The translations under genes were made by a program, and so were the position numbers. Source: Zizania palustris (taxonomy: Eukaryota > Streptophyta > Magnoliopsida > Poales > Poaceae). Taken from it: 64,000 nt of DNA. The stretch covers positions 56,535,318 to 56,599,317 of the forward strand of contig JAAALK010000081.1 in the NCBI GenBank assembly GCA_019279435.1. Direction: 5' to 3'. Every line of letters starts with the position of its first letter. Position 1 is the stretch's first letter. The notes beneath the pieces were generated by a model. It made no database searches. It was given only the letters and a program-made list of their open reading frames with translations, and was not told where the DNA came from. Positions 19,911-32,684 of the stretch are shown piece by piece.

Positions 19911-22471
19911 AGAGGATAAATAAAACAATAAATCAATTTTCCACTCCCCCGGCCCGAGAGCGATAGCGGCGAGCGCGAGCGGCGAGCCGTGCGACGCGGC
20001 GGAGCGGCGCGCGGCGGCGGCCACCGGCGGTCGGCCGCCACCGGCTAGCTCGCCGGAGCACCGCGCTCACCCTCGGGTGAGCGGGGCTCCGTCGAGCTAG
20101 CCCGGGCGGCCAAAACCCGAGGTCCCGAGAGGGTTCGCTAGTCGCTTCCCGGCCTCCGGCGAGCGGCGGCGCGGCGGCGGAGGGGTCCCGGCGAGCGGCG
20201 GCGCCACGCCCCGAGAGCGAAGGTGAGCCCGACCCCTCACTATTAGTTTAGGGTTAGGGTTAGGGCCTAACCCTAACCTTCGGTTTTTTTTATTTTGATG
20301 TTCTGATTTCCTCTTCTCTCTTACCCGAAGGTGGACCCTGCCCAAGTGAGCGGCGGCGCGACAACCCGACGGCGGTGTGGGCGAGCGGCGGCGAGCGACG
20401 GTGAGCGGCGTTAGGGTAGGGTAGGGTCTGAGCAGAGGGAGAGAGAAGAGGGGAGGGGGGCGCGCGGTCGAGGCGGGGGAGGGGGGCGCACGGTCGAGGC
20501 GGGGGAGGTCGCCTTGGTCTTGGCGGTTGCGTTGCACGCGGGTGCGCGTGGACTGTTGGCGTGCTGCGCGCGGACGGGAGGGTGGCGCGCTGCGCGCGGA
20601 CGGGAGGGAGGCGCGCGCCGGGAGACGCGCGCGCGGCGCGCGGAGCGGACGGACGAGTAAGTCCCCGCATTATATTTGTTAAGATTGTTTATTAGGAAAA
20701 TAATTAATTGTCTATCATATAGTAGTTATAATAATTAAATTTTTATACAAATAATATAACATATTATGTTAATAAAACCAGCTTCGTCGATATACATACG
20801 CCATTAACTATTTATTTTTCATTAGGAAATTAATTAACTGTCTATCATATAGTAGTTATAATAATTAAGAAGTGTATTTAATAAAATATCACTTGTATTA
20901 ACTATTTATTTATATATTTTAATGATTAATTCGGTGGATTCTCTACCACTTAAAAATATTTATAGATGTGAAAGATAGCCCCACAAAAAATATTTTTTCT
21001 GTATAAAATATAACGATGGTTTGGTGTGGGGTGACGTCAGCGGATCTTCCCATGGATTCTGGTGGGCCCGGCCCATGAGAGTGGACCGGAAGACAGGTGC
21101 AGCGAGGAACATGATGCGTAAGAGCATTTCATGCATGTCCTTTTCAACATAATTTTATTTTTAATGACAAAGAATTATTTAGAACATAGTTTATTCAAAC
21201 GTTGTTTAGTAATATCATGATGATAAATAGAATATTACAAGTGCTATTATATATTTATAATTATAAACATGACATAAAATTACATAAAAATGGATGTGAA
21301 ATTCATATTACAAAGTTCCTTTCATCTAAGAAAAGGATATTTCTAGAATTTATAGTGAATCTAACGAAGCATATGTAAAATTCATAGTTTTACTTGATTT
21401 TTTAGAAATTGAAAGAACTTTGTGTAAAATTTATGTTTCTGTGTGATTTTTCAAAAATCTAAGGATTTTTTACACAAAATTCATGCATCTGCGCAAAATA
21501 CAAAAATTAAAGGATTAAAATACAAAAATATATTTTTTTCTTTTTTCTTTTTATTCTTTTTATTCTTCTTCTCGTGCGGAGGACGCGCCGTGGGCGGGGG
21601 ACGCGCCGTGGTGCGTGTGGGGGGAGAGGACAGTTGCGTATTTGTGCGGGCGTGGGACGAACGAATTTCATGCTATCGTGCGGTCGAATGAGTAGCTGCT
21701 TTAATTAGTAGAGATTTGTTTGAATTTTATTTTTGGATGTAAATAATTTTAAATATATTTGTTTTTAATAGAGCCCCTAAATTGAAGTATGTAATGTTCC
21801 TTAAAATAGAGAGCAAAAAAAAATTTTTGGGATCTTTTATTTTTTAGAGTCATTTATAGTATTTGTTGAAAATGATTTTTTAATTCTAAATGAAACTGTT
21901 TTTAGTAATCTATTTTTTTTTGCGATAAGAACAGTGCAAACTTCAGTTGTTATTCATCTGACCTAGACTTTCTAGGTGGTAAAGATAAAAAAAATTGTAA
22001 TTTTATGTATGTGCGTTGGACATGTTAGTAACACTTGTTCGTATAGACTATTATAGTCAGAGAGGTCTGTGCTTTGCAACAGAATCTTATTTTATAATAG
22101 GTTTTTTATTTCCGCGCAAAATACATAAATTAAAAGACTAAAATATAAATACAATTTTCTTTTTCTGGTTTTTTATTTACTTTTTTATTCTTTTTCCTTT
22201 TTTTCTTTTTTTTTCTTTTCCTCTTTTCTTCTTTTTTTCTCACGCAATGAATCACATGCATGCAAGGGGCGGGCGGTTGCACAGCGGGCGGGGCGCGCAC
22301 GTCGCGCTTTGATGGCCGGGCGGTTGCACCGGTTTCCGGTTTTTTTAGGGCGGTTGCACCGGTTTTTTTAGGGTATAAATTTTGATTGGTTTTTTATGGG
22401 AAGTGAGAGATGCGCTGTACGGAGAAGAAGGGCGGACGGACGAGTAAGTCGCCGCTTTATAATAGTAGAGA
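19911..22471. repeat. Tandem unit 2 (2.56 kb) within the Helitron
   Basis: Near-identical copy of 17345-19910, offset 2566 bp at its start and 2562 at its end. Its right border coincides with the Helitron 5' terminus at 22471. Confidence 0.93.
20252..20278. repeat. Telomere-like palindrome, copy 2
   Basis: Same 13-1-13 palindrome as at 17686-17712, carried along in the tandem duplication. Confidence 0.85.
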
Positions 22472-25400
22472 TATGTGTGTGTGTCGTTGTTTAAGGGCAA
22501 GTCAGATGAGATGGACCTGTAAGACAGCATATTTAAGTTCAGAGAAAAATAATAAGTTATACATGATAATCTCAGCAAGTAGTACCTTTCTTGTGGGTCG
22601 ATGCTTTGTAACAAGCAGGCATGTTCAATGTTCAATGGTTGTGGCATTAAGCACCAAATTGCAATCATATATTCGTATATATATATATATATATGAGGGT
22701 AAATTAACAAGTTATATATGTCTAGTCTGATACGATAATTTTTTTAAAAAAAAATCTTTCTAGTAGGTATATACACACACACTTGATTTTCAACTCATTG
22801 TACCAACCGGTGCGGTAGCATTGACCTGTTCCTGCAATTAAGATTAAATCAGTACACCGGCCTAACCGCCGTCGCTATAGTCTAGACTCTAAACACATTG
22901 TCAACAACAAATACCCAACTTTTTCCCGTCATCTTATGATAGCTGCAGTGCAACTGCAACTTTTGTTTCCAAGGCTCCAGTTTTAAACACAAAACCACCA
23001 ATGCAATACATACATTCGTGGCCCTTAGCTTAAAGCATCAACAACGTCAAAACTAGCAGCTCATAATTTGCAATGCCCTCCTAACAAAAACAGGTGCCTA
23101 ATTAAGCACCTAGGAAGTTAATGGTGTCATAAGGCGAGACTTGAATTGCAAAGATAGGACAAAGGAATGGCCTCAAGTTGGTCTTCTCTTCGAACGACAA
23201 GCGGAAAGCCTGCATAATTCTAGTGCATGCGGTATGCAGTTGCAAAAAGCCTGCGACGTCAGTACGGTGGCGGGAGATTCTTACGCGCGCGTCGTCCAGC
23301 TCACACAGGCGTGCTGTTTTCTGCTGCTGTCGCCGCCGCTCGCCGTTTCGGCCCCCGCTCCGGCCAGCCCCAGATCGATCAGATAATTCCCGTGATTTTG
23401 CCCAGGCGACTGGATAAGTGTTGGGGCCAATAGACCCTCCGGTAATTTGACATTGAACTGTTCAAACACTTGTGTCCCTGGCGGTTGGCGCCCATTCAGG
23501 GGCACGTGTCGACATAAGGAGAGGTGATAGGCTTTGGCTCATTGACTGAAGGGGAAAAAGTAGCAGTAGTTAACCATCTGTTTTGTAATTGTTTACCGGT
23601 GAGAAGATTATTTTGATTTCATTCGTTTGGGATAAGCACGACGAGAAATCATACACTACGACTACGGACTACCCTGCGGTTGGACAAGATCCATGATTCC
23701 AAGTGCCAGCCAGAAATGTACTGCAACTCCTGTTGTGGTGACGACTGAGGACTGATTCCTGTGGAACCGGAAGCAAGAAAGAAAATGGGCATGAAGACTG
23801 CAGTTTTGAGTTTTGGAGGTAGTTTTAGTTACCGGCCTAGCAATTGATCATTGCGTCAGCTGGAGCACTCCATCATCCAGCTTGTCGTTCTTGCAACTGG
23901 TGATGATGATACATATATATCCGAACAGTGCAACGCTTTCTTTCAAACAAAAGAAGAAGAAGAAACAGTGCAATGCTGCATTGTGTCGAGAGGGATGGCT
24001 CATATGTGGGGCTTGAACCGTTCCGTTCCGATCCGATCCGATCCGCATGGATCCACGTAGGCCGTTTCTAGCGCGGCGGAAAAGCATAGAAGCTAGCGGT
24101 GGCGACAGCGTTTTTGCATCACTGAGCTTGGGATGTCAGGCGTGGCGGAGAGCCGAGGCCACGTCCGCCGTCACACGGCCGATATATCGCTTCGACTGTG
24201 TACCGTGTTCCACAGCGGCAACCTAGGACAACTACGGCCTCCTGTTGTGTAGGCCACACGCGGTAGTCACGCGTCATCCTACGGCCGGGGCCCTTGCTTT
24301 TCGCAGTGCGGCACGGCGCGTGCAGCTGCTGCGGCGACGCCCCACCCCTGCCCGCCCCGCGCCGCGCAGGGCGTAGGTGGGGTGCATGTTTGCGCCCAGA
24401 TCGTGCAGGGGCAGGACTAGGAGAGCGCGCGTGGCGGCCGGCGTGGGGCACGCACGACCGCGCATCAACAGTACTAGCGAGGACGGACGGACGGATGGTC
24501 GGGATGCATGGATGGATGGACCGGACGGGGAGTTGGTCTGTTGGTGTCCGTTTAGTGGGAGGTGGATAAGGGCGAAAGGACGTACGTACGAATTAGAATG
24601 CTGGCTCCTCTATTTTAATTTACAGTCACGGGTCCCCCGTTTATTTTATCAAACGCAGTAGATTAAAGTTATGATTGCAGCCGGCTTTCTTTTTGGATGT
24701 AATTATAATAGGAGAATTTTATGGTACACACAAATTCTGTGAACCGCTGCTCAGATTTGATATCGGTGACTTATTACTTTCTAGAGGTAATAGATCATAT
24801 AATATTCATTTAACATATATGGGCCCATATACATACAATAATTAATTTCTCTCTTTGCATGCTACCATATTAATTATTGTATATATTATAAAAATAAAAT
24901 AATCAATAAACCTTCCATGTGAACGATATCCATGCAGATTGCTTTCTATAATTAAGCTGGTTAGCTAATTTTATTTTTTAATTATAATTTTAAATATACT
25001 TAATCAATAGTTTAGATTAGTTTAATTATTACCTCTCTAGCAAGTAATGGGTACTGTAAATGGACCTTTAAAATAATCTATCTTAATAATCACAAAACAA
25101 ATAATTAGTTTCTTGGATTTGCTTATTATGATACATAACTTACGTTATATTAATTCAATAAGTTGGTGAGGGTGGAATATATTTTTTAATCTTATTATTT
25201 TACAACATCAAAAATACACATCGCACTTTTATTTTAATTGTTCGCTATCATCTCATACACGGATCTTACTCTCAACACTTAATTTCATGAGAATTACAAT
25301 TTTGACCATATAAACATAATAATCCATACTATCAATATTCCAGGTTATTAAATAGCTCGTAGTTTATCTTGCAGACTAAGGAGCCGTACGCCACATACTT

Positions 25401-25589
25401 TAGGGGAGAACAGAAACCAAAATCTGAAAAGAAAAGGCCATGCATGTACTAGTTTTCAACAATTTTTCAGAAGCGCGTACTCACATCATGCGCTCTCTGG
25501 GAATGTAAAGGGACTCCTAATGCACATGTGTGCATGGAACGATTTGCAAGATACATTCTAGAAGGAGCTAATTACCGGACGGCTAAGCT
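22472..25589. other. Intergenic region without recognised genes
   Basis: Contains a (TA)n tract at about 22676-22694, GC-rich stretches at 23260-23430 and 24120-24470, and an AT-rich part at 24680-25400. None of the ORFs carries a motif I recognise, and no clear inverted-repeat transposon borders were found. Confidence 0.55.
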
Positions 25590-25839
25590 AAGCACTACCG
25601 GAAACTCAAAGTTTGCCAAGTGTCCTCTCCTTTGCCGAGTGCAATATCTCGGGCACTTGACAAAAGATACTTTGCCGAGTGTTATTTAAAAAACACTCGG
25701 CAAACTTTAAACACTCGGCGAATCAGTTCTTTGCCGAGTGCCCACAAAAAAATATGATCGGCAAATTTGGAGACTAATGGACGTCACAACACTATTTTTG
25801 AGCGGTAAAAAAAAATTGGGGCGGGGGAGGTTTGCCGAG

Positions 25840-26334
25840 TGTTGGGGGAAAATATCCCATTCTCAGGGTTATTGCCGTAACAGCACAAAGGCAGTTAATG
25901 GATTCGAAGGTTCCCAGACGTCCATCTTCGGAGATGTCCTAAGTCAAGCTCGAAGTACAAAGATAGGCATTCGTTCGGAGTATATCTTCGAACTAAGGCT
26001 CTTTGAGATCTTTTTTGCCAGCTAAGATGGAAGATTTGTCTTTTATCTTATTAGATTAATCTTTTACCATTTTAGCCCTATCAAAGGTACCGAATAGTTT
26101 CTACTATGTCGGTTGTAACAGAGGGGTAAATAGGTCTTTTCCTTAATGCTTGGGCCTATAAATACCCCTCGTTTAACCCTGTAATATGGACCGAATACAA
26201 GTTATTCAATAGATACATTCGAACTATTCTAAGTTGTTATCCATTCGGAGGCTTAGAACAGTTTACTTCGCAAACACTTCGTTTGTTAGTTTCTATTCTA
26301 CAGAAACCTGTTAGCGTAATCTTTTACGCCAACA
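25840..26334 (+). repeat. 5' LTR of gypsy element 1
   Basis: 495 bp, TGTTGGGGGAAAATATCCC ... TTTTACGCCAACA. A TATA box (TATAAATA, 26157-26164) marks the promoter. Six differences from the 3' LTR, all transitions as far as seen. Confidence 0.96.
26157..26164 (+). promoter_or_regulatory. TATA box of gypsy 1 LTR promoter
   Basis: TATAAATA in the context GGGCCTATAAATACCCC, about 318 bases into the LTR. It is repeated in the 3' LTR at 37046-37053. Confidence 0.75.
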
Positions 26335-26336
26335 GT

Positions 26337-26354
26337 TGGCGCCGTCCGTGGGGA
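26337..26354 (+). other. Primer-binding site of gypsy 1
   Basis: TGGCGCCGTCCGTGGGGA, two bases after the LTR end, the TGGCGCC-type primer site common in plant gypsy elements. The same sequence occurs in gypsy 2. Confidence 0.85.
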
Positions 26355-26396
26355 ACCTAGTCCAAAAAACTTCGTTCTCTACCAACTTCTTACATC

Positions 26397-29300
26397 ATGC
26401 CTCCTAAGCGGAGCACACCTCGTAACCCTGTTCGAAGGTCCTCTCGGATTTCTGGAGAGGCACCATCCGACACGGTTGAGGTCGGAGAGCCTTCGACTTT
26501 CCCTCCACCTCAAACTCCGGAAGGAGTTTCCATCCCTCGAACATACGGAGTTCCTCCGCCAACTCCTTCTATACTTCGACCACCCGGAGTCCCTCTTCCA
26601 TCTTCAATCCCACTTCGAACTGATCCTACCAGTCCTCAAGACCCGGAAGACCCTTCCGGAGGAGATGAAGACAATCTTGGAGATATGGCCGCTCAAATGG
26701 CCAGCCTCCAAGCTGAAGTAGCAAGATGGCGGCAAGAAGCCGCGAACAGGCTTCGCTCTCAAGTCGTCCCAACTATTCCAGAAGTGCCCGAAGATGACGA
26801 ACCCGTTTATCCCGAAGCCCCGGAGAATGCCTCCTTCGATAATGAATCTCCGCTGCATCCTGAGCTGCAAAAAGTTCGCTTTGATCCGAAGTTTAAGACT
26901 TCGAAGCTCTGTAAGTATGCTGGAGATGAAGATCCCGAAGAGTTTGTCCGTTTTTATGCCCTAGCAATTGAAGCTAGCGGAGGAGTTCGATACACCATGG
27001 CAAAGTGCTTCCCTTTAGCTCTTCAAGGAGTGGCATTAAGGTGGTTCTGGTCTTTGAAGCCAGGATCAATTAATTCATGGGGGCAGCTGAAGAAGAAGTT
27101 TGTAAGCAATTTTCAAGGCACTTTCGTGCCTCCAATGTCAACGGGAAGCCTTTTCCAGGTGAAGCAGCTCCCTGGAGAGACATTGAGGCAATATTTTAAG
27201 CGCTTCGCTCATACGAAGTCGCAGATCCGAGGCCTGTCTGCATCTTCAGTAGTTGATGCAGCTCGGGAAGGTGTCACTCATCAAGGACTCCTAGGCAAGC
27301 TCCATCGGAAAAGCATATCCTCGGTTTCTCAGCTGATGTCATACTTCGAGGAGTATGCGAGATCGGAAGAGGGTTGGCTTCGAAGAACTGCATCTACTTC
27401 ATCCATATTGCAAGAAGTAAAAGTAGAAGTAAAAACTTCGGCACAGCCGCAAGAACCAGTCTTCGAAGTTCAACATGATCAGAGAATGGGGCAAAAGCAC
27501 CCTCGTTCTGAAGTTTTGAACATTGCACCCCCGCAAAAGTTCACGCAGAGAGCTCCACAGCCTTCGGGGAACAAGGTCAGTGGCTGGAGGCTGCCAGGGA
27601 AAACGGCTGGCAAAGGCCAGACCCTTTTCTGCTGCATTCATGGTGAAAATCGAAGCCATGCAACTGATACTTGCAAGGCTATACTCACTTTAAGAGGAGA
27701 ATATCTAGAAAGAACTTCGGGTCGAGGTACTACCGACCGAGTTCCAGCTGTAGCGCGCCCAGAGCCGGTCCAGGCTGTGGCGCAGATAGAAAACTTCGAA
27801 GCCGCAAGACACCCTCCAGTGGCCAATGTTATGCCACCTCCGAAGCAAGAGGAAGGGCAAGACCGAGGGAAAAGAGTAGTCCTCCCCATCTCCGGAGGAG
27901 GTACTTTCGGAAGCATGTCAAAAAGACAGCGAAGAGACTATGTCAGAGAAGTGGGCCATATTGGGACTTCGTCATCCGCAGCTGCTATGCCGGAGTGGTC
28001 TCACGTACCGATATCCTTTTCCGCGGAGGATGCATCTGGCATTAAATTCCCGCATGATGACCGACTTGTTATTACTGCTGATATTGCGGGCACTAAAGTT
28101 CGAAGGGTATTGATTGACGGAGGCAGTTCGGCAGACATCATTTTTGTTCAAGCCTTCGATCAATTGTGCATCTCCAGAAAGCATCTCCTTCCAGCGGCTC
28201 GTCCTTTGCAAGGCTTCGCAGGACCTCTGCTTGATGCACTTGGCCAGATAGGCCTGGAAGTTACCTTCGGAGAAGGTTTGTTGGCCCGAACTGAAGAAGT
28301 AATCTTCGATGTTGTAGATGCCCCGTATGCCTACAACGTCATCTTCGGAAGAGGCATGCTAAACCAGTTCGGAGCTGTGGCGCATCACAATTATTTGTGC
28401 ATGAAGATGCCCACACAAGCAGGAGTCCTTACTGTCTTCGGAGATCAAGCTATCGCCCGAAGAGCGGAATATGGTCATGGCCCCCCTCTTGATCCAAGAC
28501 AAGTAAACAATGTACAAGATAATCAAGAAAATTTTTCAGCCCCTTCCGAAGCTTCAAAGAAATCCTTCCCGAGACCAAGTCCCGAAGGAGAGATTGCAGC
28601 GAAGGTCATTGTTAAAGATGGTAAAGAATATACATTTCAATTTGGTAAAGATCTACCTCCAGAAGTTGCAACCTCATTGGAAAAGGTGGTAGAAGAGAAT
28701 TTAGATGTCTTTGCTTGGTCTGACGAAGATATCACCGGAGTCGATCGGGATATCATTGAGCATAGTTTACTTGTAAACCCGAAGGCCCGGCCTGTTCGGC
28801 AAGGACTCCGAAAAATGTCTGCAGAAAGAGTTGTTCTAGCAAAAGACGAAGTTGAAAAATTGTTAAAGGCTGGGATTATCAAAGAAGTGGCTCACACAGA
28901 ATGGTTAGCCAACCCAGTCTTCGTCAAAAAGAAGTCTTCCGGAAAGTGGCGCATGTGCATTGATTTCACATCTTTGAATAAAGCATGCCCTCGTGACCCC
29001 TACCCCATGCCCCGAATTGATCAATTGGTCGACTCCACCGCAGGTTCGGAGTTATTAAGCTTCCTTGATGCGTATTCTGGTTATCATCAAATATGGTTGA
29101 AGCGCGAAGATGAGATCAAGACAAGCTTTGTAACTCCTTCGGGAGTCTTTTGTTATGTAAGAATGCCCTTTGGCTTAAGAAATGCCGGGGCTACTTTTTC
29201 GAGGTTAGTTGCTAAGGCTCTAGGTCATCAATTAGGTCGCAATGTGGAGGCCTATATGGATGATATTGTAATAAAGAGTGCTTTAAAGCACCAACATAGC

Positions 29301-31790
29301 CTAGACTTAGCAGAAACATTCAATAGCCTTCGGGCATGTGGGATCCGTCTTAACCCCGAAAAATGTATCTTCGGAGCTAAGACTGGAAAGTTGTTAGGGT
29401 ATTTAGTTTCAAGCAGAGGGATTGAAGCTAGCCCTACTCAAATAACTGCGCTACAAAAGATGGCTCCTCTGGAAAATTTAAAGCAAGTGCAAAAGCTGAC
29501 TGGACGTCTGGCAGCACTTAGCAGGTTTCTATCAAGGTCTGCGGAGAGAAGCTTGCCTATATTTAAAGCATTGAAAGGGTCCGAAGATTTTGCATGGACA
29601 CCAGAGTGTCAAAAAAGCTTCGAATATATTAAAGAGTATCTCAGTAATCTCGCTACACTCACGGTGCCTACTGCGGACGAAACCCTACTCCTTTACCTTG
29701 CAGCTACAGGGTCTGCTGTCAGTGCAGTCCTTGTCAGAGAAGTGGATTTCAATGGGAAGTTGGTCCAAAATCCTGTTTATTTTGTATCCGAAGCATTATC
29801 AGGAGCGAAGACAAGATACTCCGAACTCGAGAAGTTCGTTTATGCTCTGATAATGGCTTCGAGGAAATTAAGACATTATTTTTTGGCTCACAATGTAATT
29901 GTACCAACTTCGTATCCTTTGGGAGATATGCTTCGAAGTAAGGATTCCACTGGAAGAATTGGGAAGTGGGCAGTCGAGCTAGCACCCTTCGTCATATCTT
30001 TTCTGGCAAGGACAGCAATCAAATCACAAGTCTTAGCAGATTTTGTAGCGGAATGGACTCCACCTGCAAATTTGGTTCCGAAGAAGTCAAGTGACGGAGT
30101 TTGGACTGTTTATTCCGATGGGGCTTTCCAAGCATCCGGAGCAGGCATTGGAGCAGTTTTAATTTCACCTTCAGGGCAAAGAGCAATGTACTCCGCAAGA
30201 CTCAATTTTAAGTCTACCAATAATATAGCGGAGTATGAAGGGATTTTACTGGGCCTTCGAAAAGCACGTGCTCTAGAGGCTACAAGAATTATTATAAAGA
30301 CATATTCTCAGATAGTAGCAGGGCACGTAGATAAAAGTTTTTAGGTTCGGCATCCACAGCTTGCAAAATACTTAGAAGAAATCAGTAAGATCGAAGCACA
30401 CTTCAAGGGTATTTCCATTCGGAGTATACCAAGAGCAGAAAATGTGCAAGCGGACATCTTAGCAAAAGCTGCAGCCGGAGCTATGGATGTACCAGAAGAA
30501 GCTTTCTATGAGGAGCTCAGTACACCTTCGGTGCCACAAATTCCCTTTGCAGAGATTCTTTGCATTCCAAGTGCAGATTGGAAAAATTCAATCATGGAAC
30601 TTTTACAGGGAGGAACAAATTTGCCTGAAGAGCCACAGCTGTCAAGATTGAAGCTTAGGGCTAGAAATTATCAAATAATCAACGGTATTTTATATAAGGC
30701 CGGAGTATGTTCCCCTCTACTCCGATGTATATCTCAAGCTGAAGGTCAAGAAATTCTTCGGGAAATTCATGAAGGCCTTTGTGGTAGCCATTTAGCCCCT
30801 CGAGCTTTGGCAGGAAAAACACTTCGCTAGGGGCTTTATTGGCCTACAATAACAGCTGATGCGGAGAGCTTAGTCCGCACTTGTCAAGGATGTCAGTGGA
30901 TGGGTCGACGAAGTCATCGCCCACCAACAGCTCTTCAAGTCATTGCTCCGGTATGGCCTATGGCCAGATGGGGTATGGATTTAATTGGTCCCTTTCCAGT
31001 AGCCAAGGGAAATCTGAAGTTCGCAGTGGTAGCTATTGAGTATTTTTCTAAGTGGGTAGAAGCATAACCCTTAACAGCTATCACTTCGAACAATGTACAA
31101 AAATTCTTTTGGAAGAATATCATTTGCCGGTTCGGAGTGCCTAGACAACTCACAGTTGATAATGGAACACAGTTCGATGCAGAACCTTTCAGGAAGTTTT
31201 GCGAAGATCTAGGCATTCAGTTATGTTTTGCTGCAGTGAGGCATCCTCAGTCTAATGGAGCCGTAGAAAGAGCCAATGGAAATATTTTGTCAGGGCTAAA
31301 TCGAAGGATAGTAGGATTAGCAAAGGGACTGTGGACCGAAGAGCTTCCGAAGATTTTGTGGTCCATTCGGACTACGCAAACAAGGTCCACAGGTTTTACT
31401 CCATTCAGACTGCTATTCGAAGATGAAGCTATGACTCCAACGGAGCTCAAAGGAGGATCGCTTCGCAGCACCGAACCGGAGATTAAAGAAGAAAGACAAG
31501 CTTCGCTAGATTTATCAGAAGAAACAAGACTTCGAGCTGTAGCAAATTTATCAAAGTATCATCAGCAGACGAAGGCTTGGTTTGACCCGAAGGTTAAGCT
31601 CAATGAACTAAGACCAGGTCATCTTGTTCTACGAAGCATTATAGCGCCAGGGAAGTTAGGAAATAAATGGGAAGGTCCATACCTAATTGTTCGTTCAGGA
31701 CGCCCTGGCTCTTTTAAATTAGCTAATTTAGAAGGTGAAGAGTTAGCACATACTTGGCATGCGGAGCACCTAATGCGATACTTCGCATAA
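26397..31790 (+). pseudogene. Gypsy 1 gag-pol polyprotein with three in-frame stops
   Basis: One frame of 1,797 codons from ATG 26397. Gag: retrotransposon-gag domain at about residues 160-330 and an atypical knuckle CCIHGENRSHATDTC near 411. Protease: LIDGGSSADIIF near 571. RT: WRMCIDFTSLNKACPRDPYP, then YMDDIV near 952. RNase H: VYSDGAFQASG near 1237 and NNIAEYEGILLGL. Integrase: H-H-C-C zinc finger (HEGLCGSHLAPRAL ... CQGCQWMG), catalytic D-D-E in MDLIGP, VDNGTQFD and NGAVERANG, C-terminus WEGPYLIV to HLMRYFA. Stops: TAG 30342-30344, TAG 30828-30830 and TAA 31065-31067. Comparison with gypsy 2 shows these were Gln, Gln and Glu codons. Confidence 0.95.
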
Positions 31791-31989
31791 GGGCTCCTTG
31801 TAAGTCACTTGTAATCATCTTCTGAATTAATAAAGCATATGGTCCATATAATGCCTTCCCCTCATAGACTTCCAGCTTCCGAGTGGACGCACTGGAACCG
31901 CGGGGTTGACCGAGAGGGAGGTGTCATGAAGCTGAATCATATTTTCGGACTTCGAATCATTGGTTCGAAGCTTCCGACGTGGGGGCTGA

Positions 31990-32345
31990 CATAATCCGGA
32001 GTCCAAGCCACCGGCTTGTAGGCATCCGTAAAAGAGCCCAAAACCACATCATACGGAGTCCAAGCCATTGGTTGGTAGACTTCCGTAAAAAGAGCCGAAG
32101 GTGGCCAAAACATGCGGAGTCCAAGCCATTGGCTGGTAGACTTCCGCAAAAAGAGCCGAAGGTGGCCAAAATATACGGAGTCCAAGCCATTGGCTGGTAG
32201 ACATCCGTAAAAAGAGTCCAAAGAGACCATTGCAAACTCCGAACCACTGGTTTGACAGAGTTCGCAAAAAAGAGCCGAAGGTGGCCAAAGCAAAACAGAG
32301 TTTGAGCCATGAGCTTCGAATGTCTGTTAAACATAGTCCAAAGTG
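31990..32345 (+). repeat. Degenerate 57-61 bp tandem repeats downstream of pol
   Basis: Units starting CGGAGTCCAAGCCA at 31997, 32054, 32115 and 32176, then two more diverged units. Each contains AGAGCCGAAGGTGGCCAA or a variant. Between pol and the antisense gene; the location matches the repeats in gypsy 2. Confidence 0.9.
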
Positions 32346-32684
32346 ACAAATTATCTAAGACACTAAGGTGTCCTGAAAGTTATCTCAAGTGATTTCTTTC
32401 GAAAAAACAAAGGTACTAAGTTGCCATTCTTCAAACTACAAATAGTCGAAGACATTTTATAAGATTTTAAAAGATCTTTAAATAACAGAGGGGCTCCGAA
32501 CCCCAAAAAATTGTACTCCGAAGATTTTCTTTGCGCATAACCATCTTTGAATACAGTTCGAAGTTGCTTATACCCAAAGAGGGGCTAGTAAATATGGAGA
32601 CAATTTTAAATCAGTATTCATTATCCTTCCGAAATATGTTTACAGGTTACATCATGAAAAATTGGTATTTATACCAAGAAGGAA

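Larger units (their letters stand above)
16600..22471 (-). mobile_element. Non-autonomous Helitron with internal tandem duplication
   Basis: On the minus strand it begins TCTCTACTATTATAAAGCGG (22471 downward). It ends with a short hairpin-forming stretch (CCGTTGCAACGCACGG) followed by GCCTCTCACTAG at 16600. The flanks are A at the 5' end and T at the 3' end, the A^T insertion site of Helitrons, with no target duplication. No Rep/helicase ORF is present, so it is non-autonomous. The interior is not unique: 17345-19910 is repeated almost exactly as 19911-22471. The GC-rich Pro/Arg-rich ORFs inside look like composition artefacts. Transposition would be by rolling circle using proteins made elsewhere. 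Confidence 0.8.

Noticed and set aside
24119..24661. GC-rich overlapping ORFs considered as an exon
   Set aside because: No recognisable motif, similar length in several frames, simple GGAC/GGAT repeats nearby.
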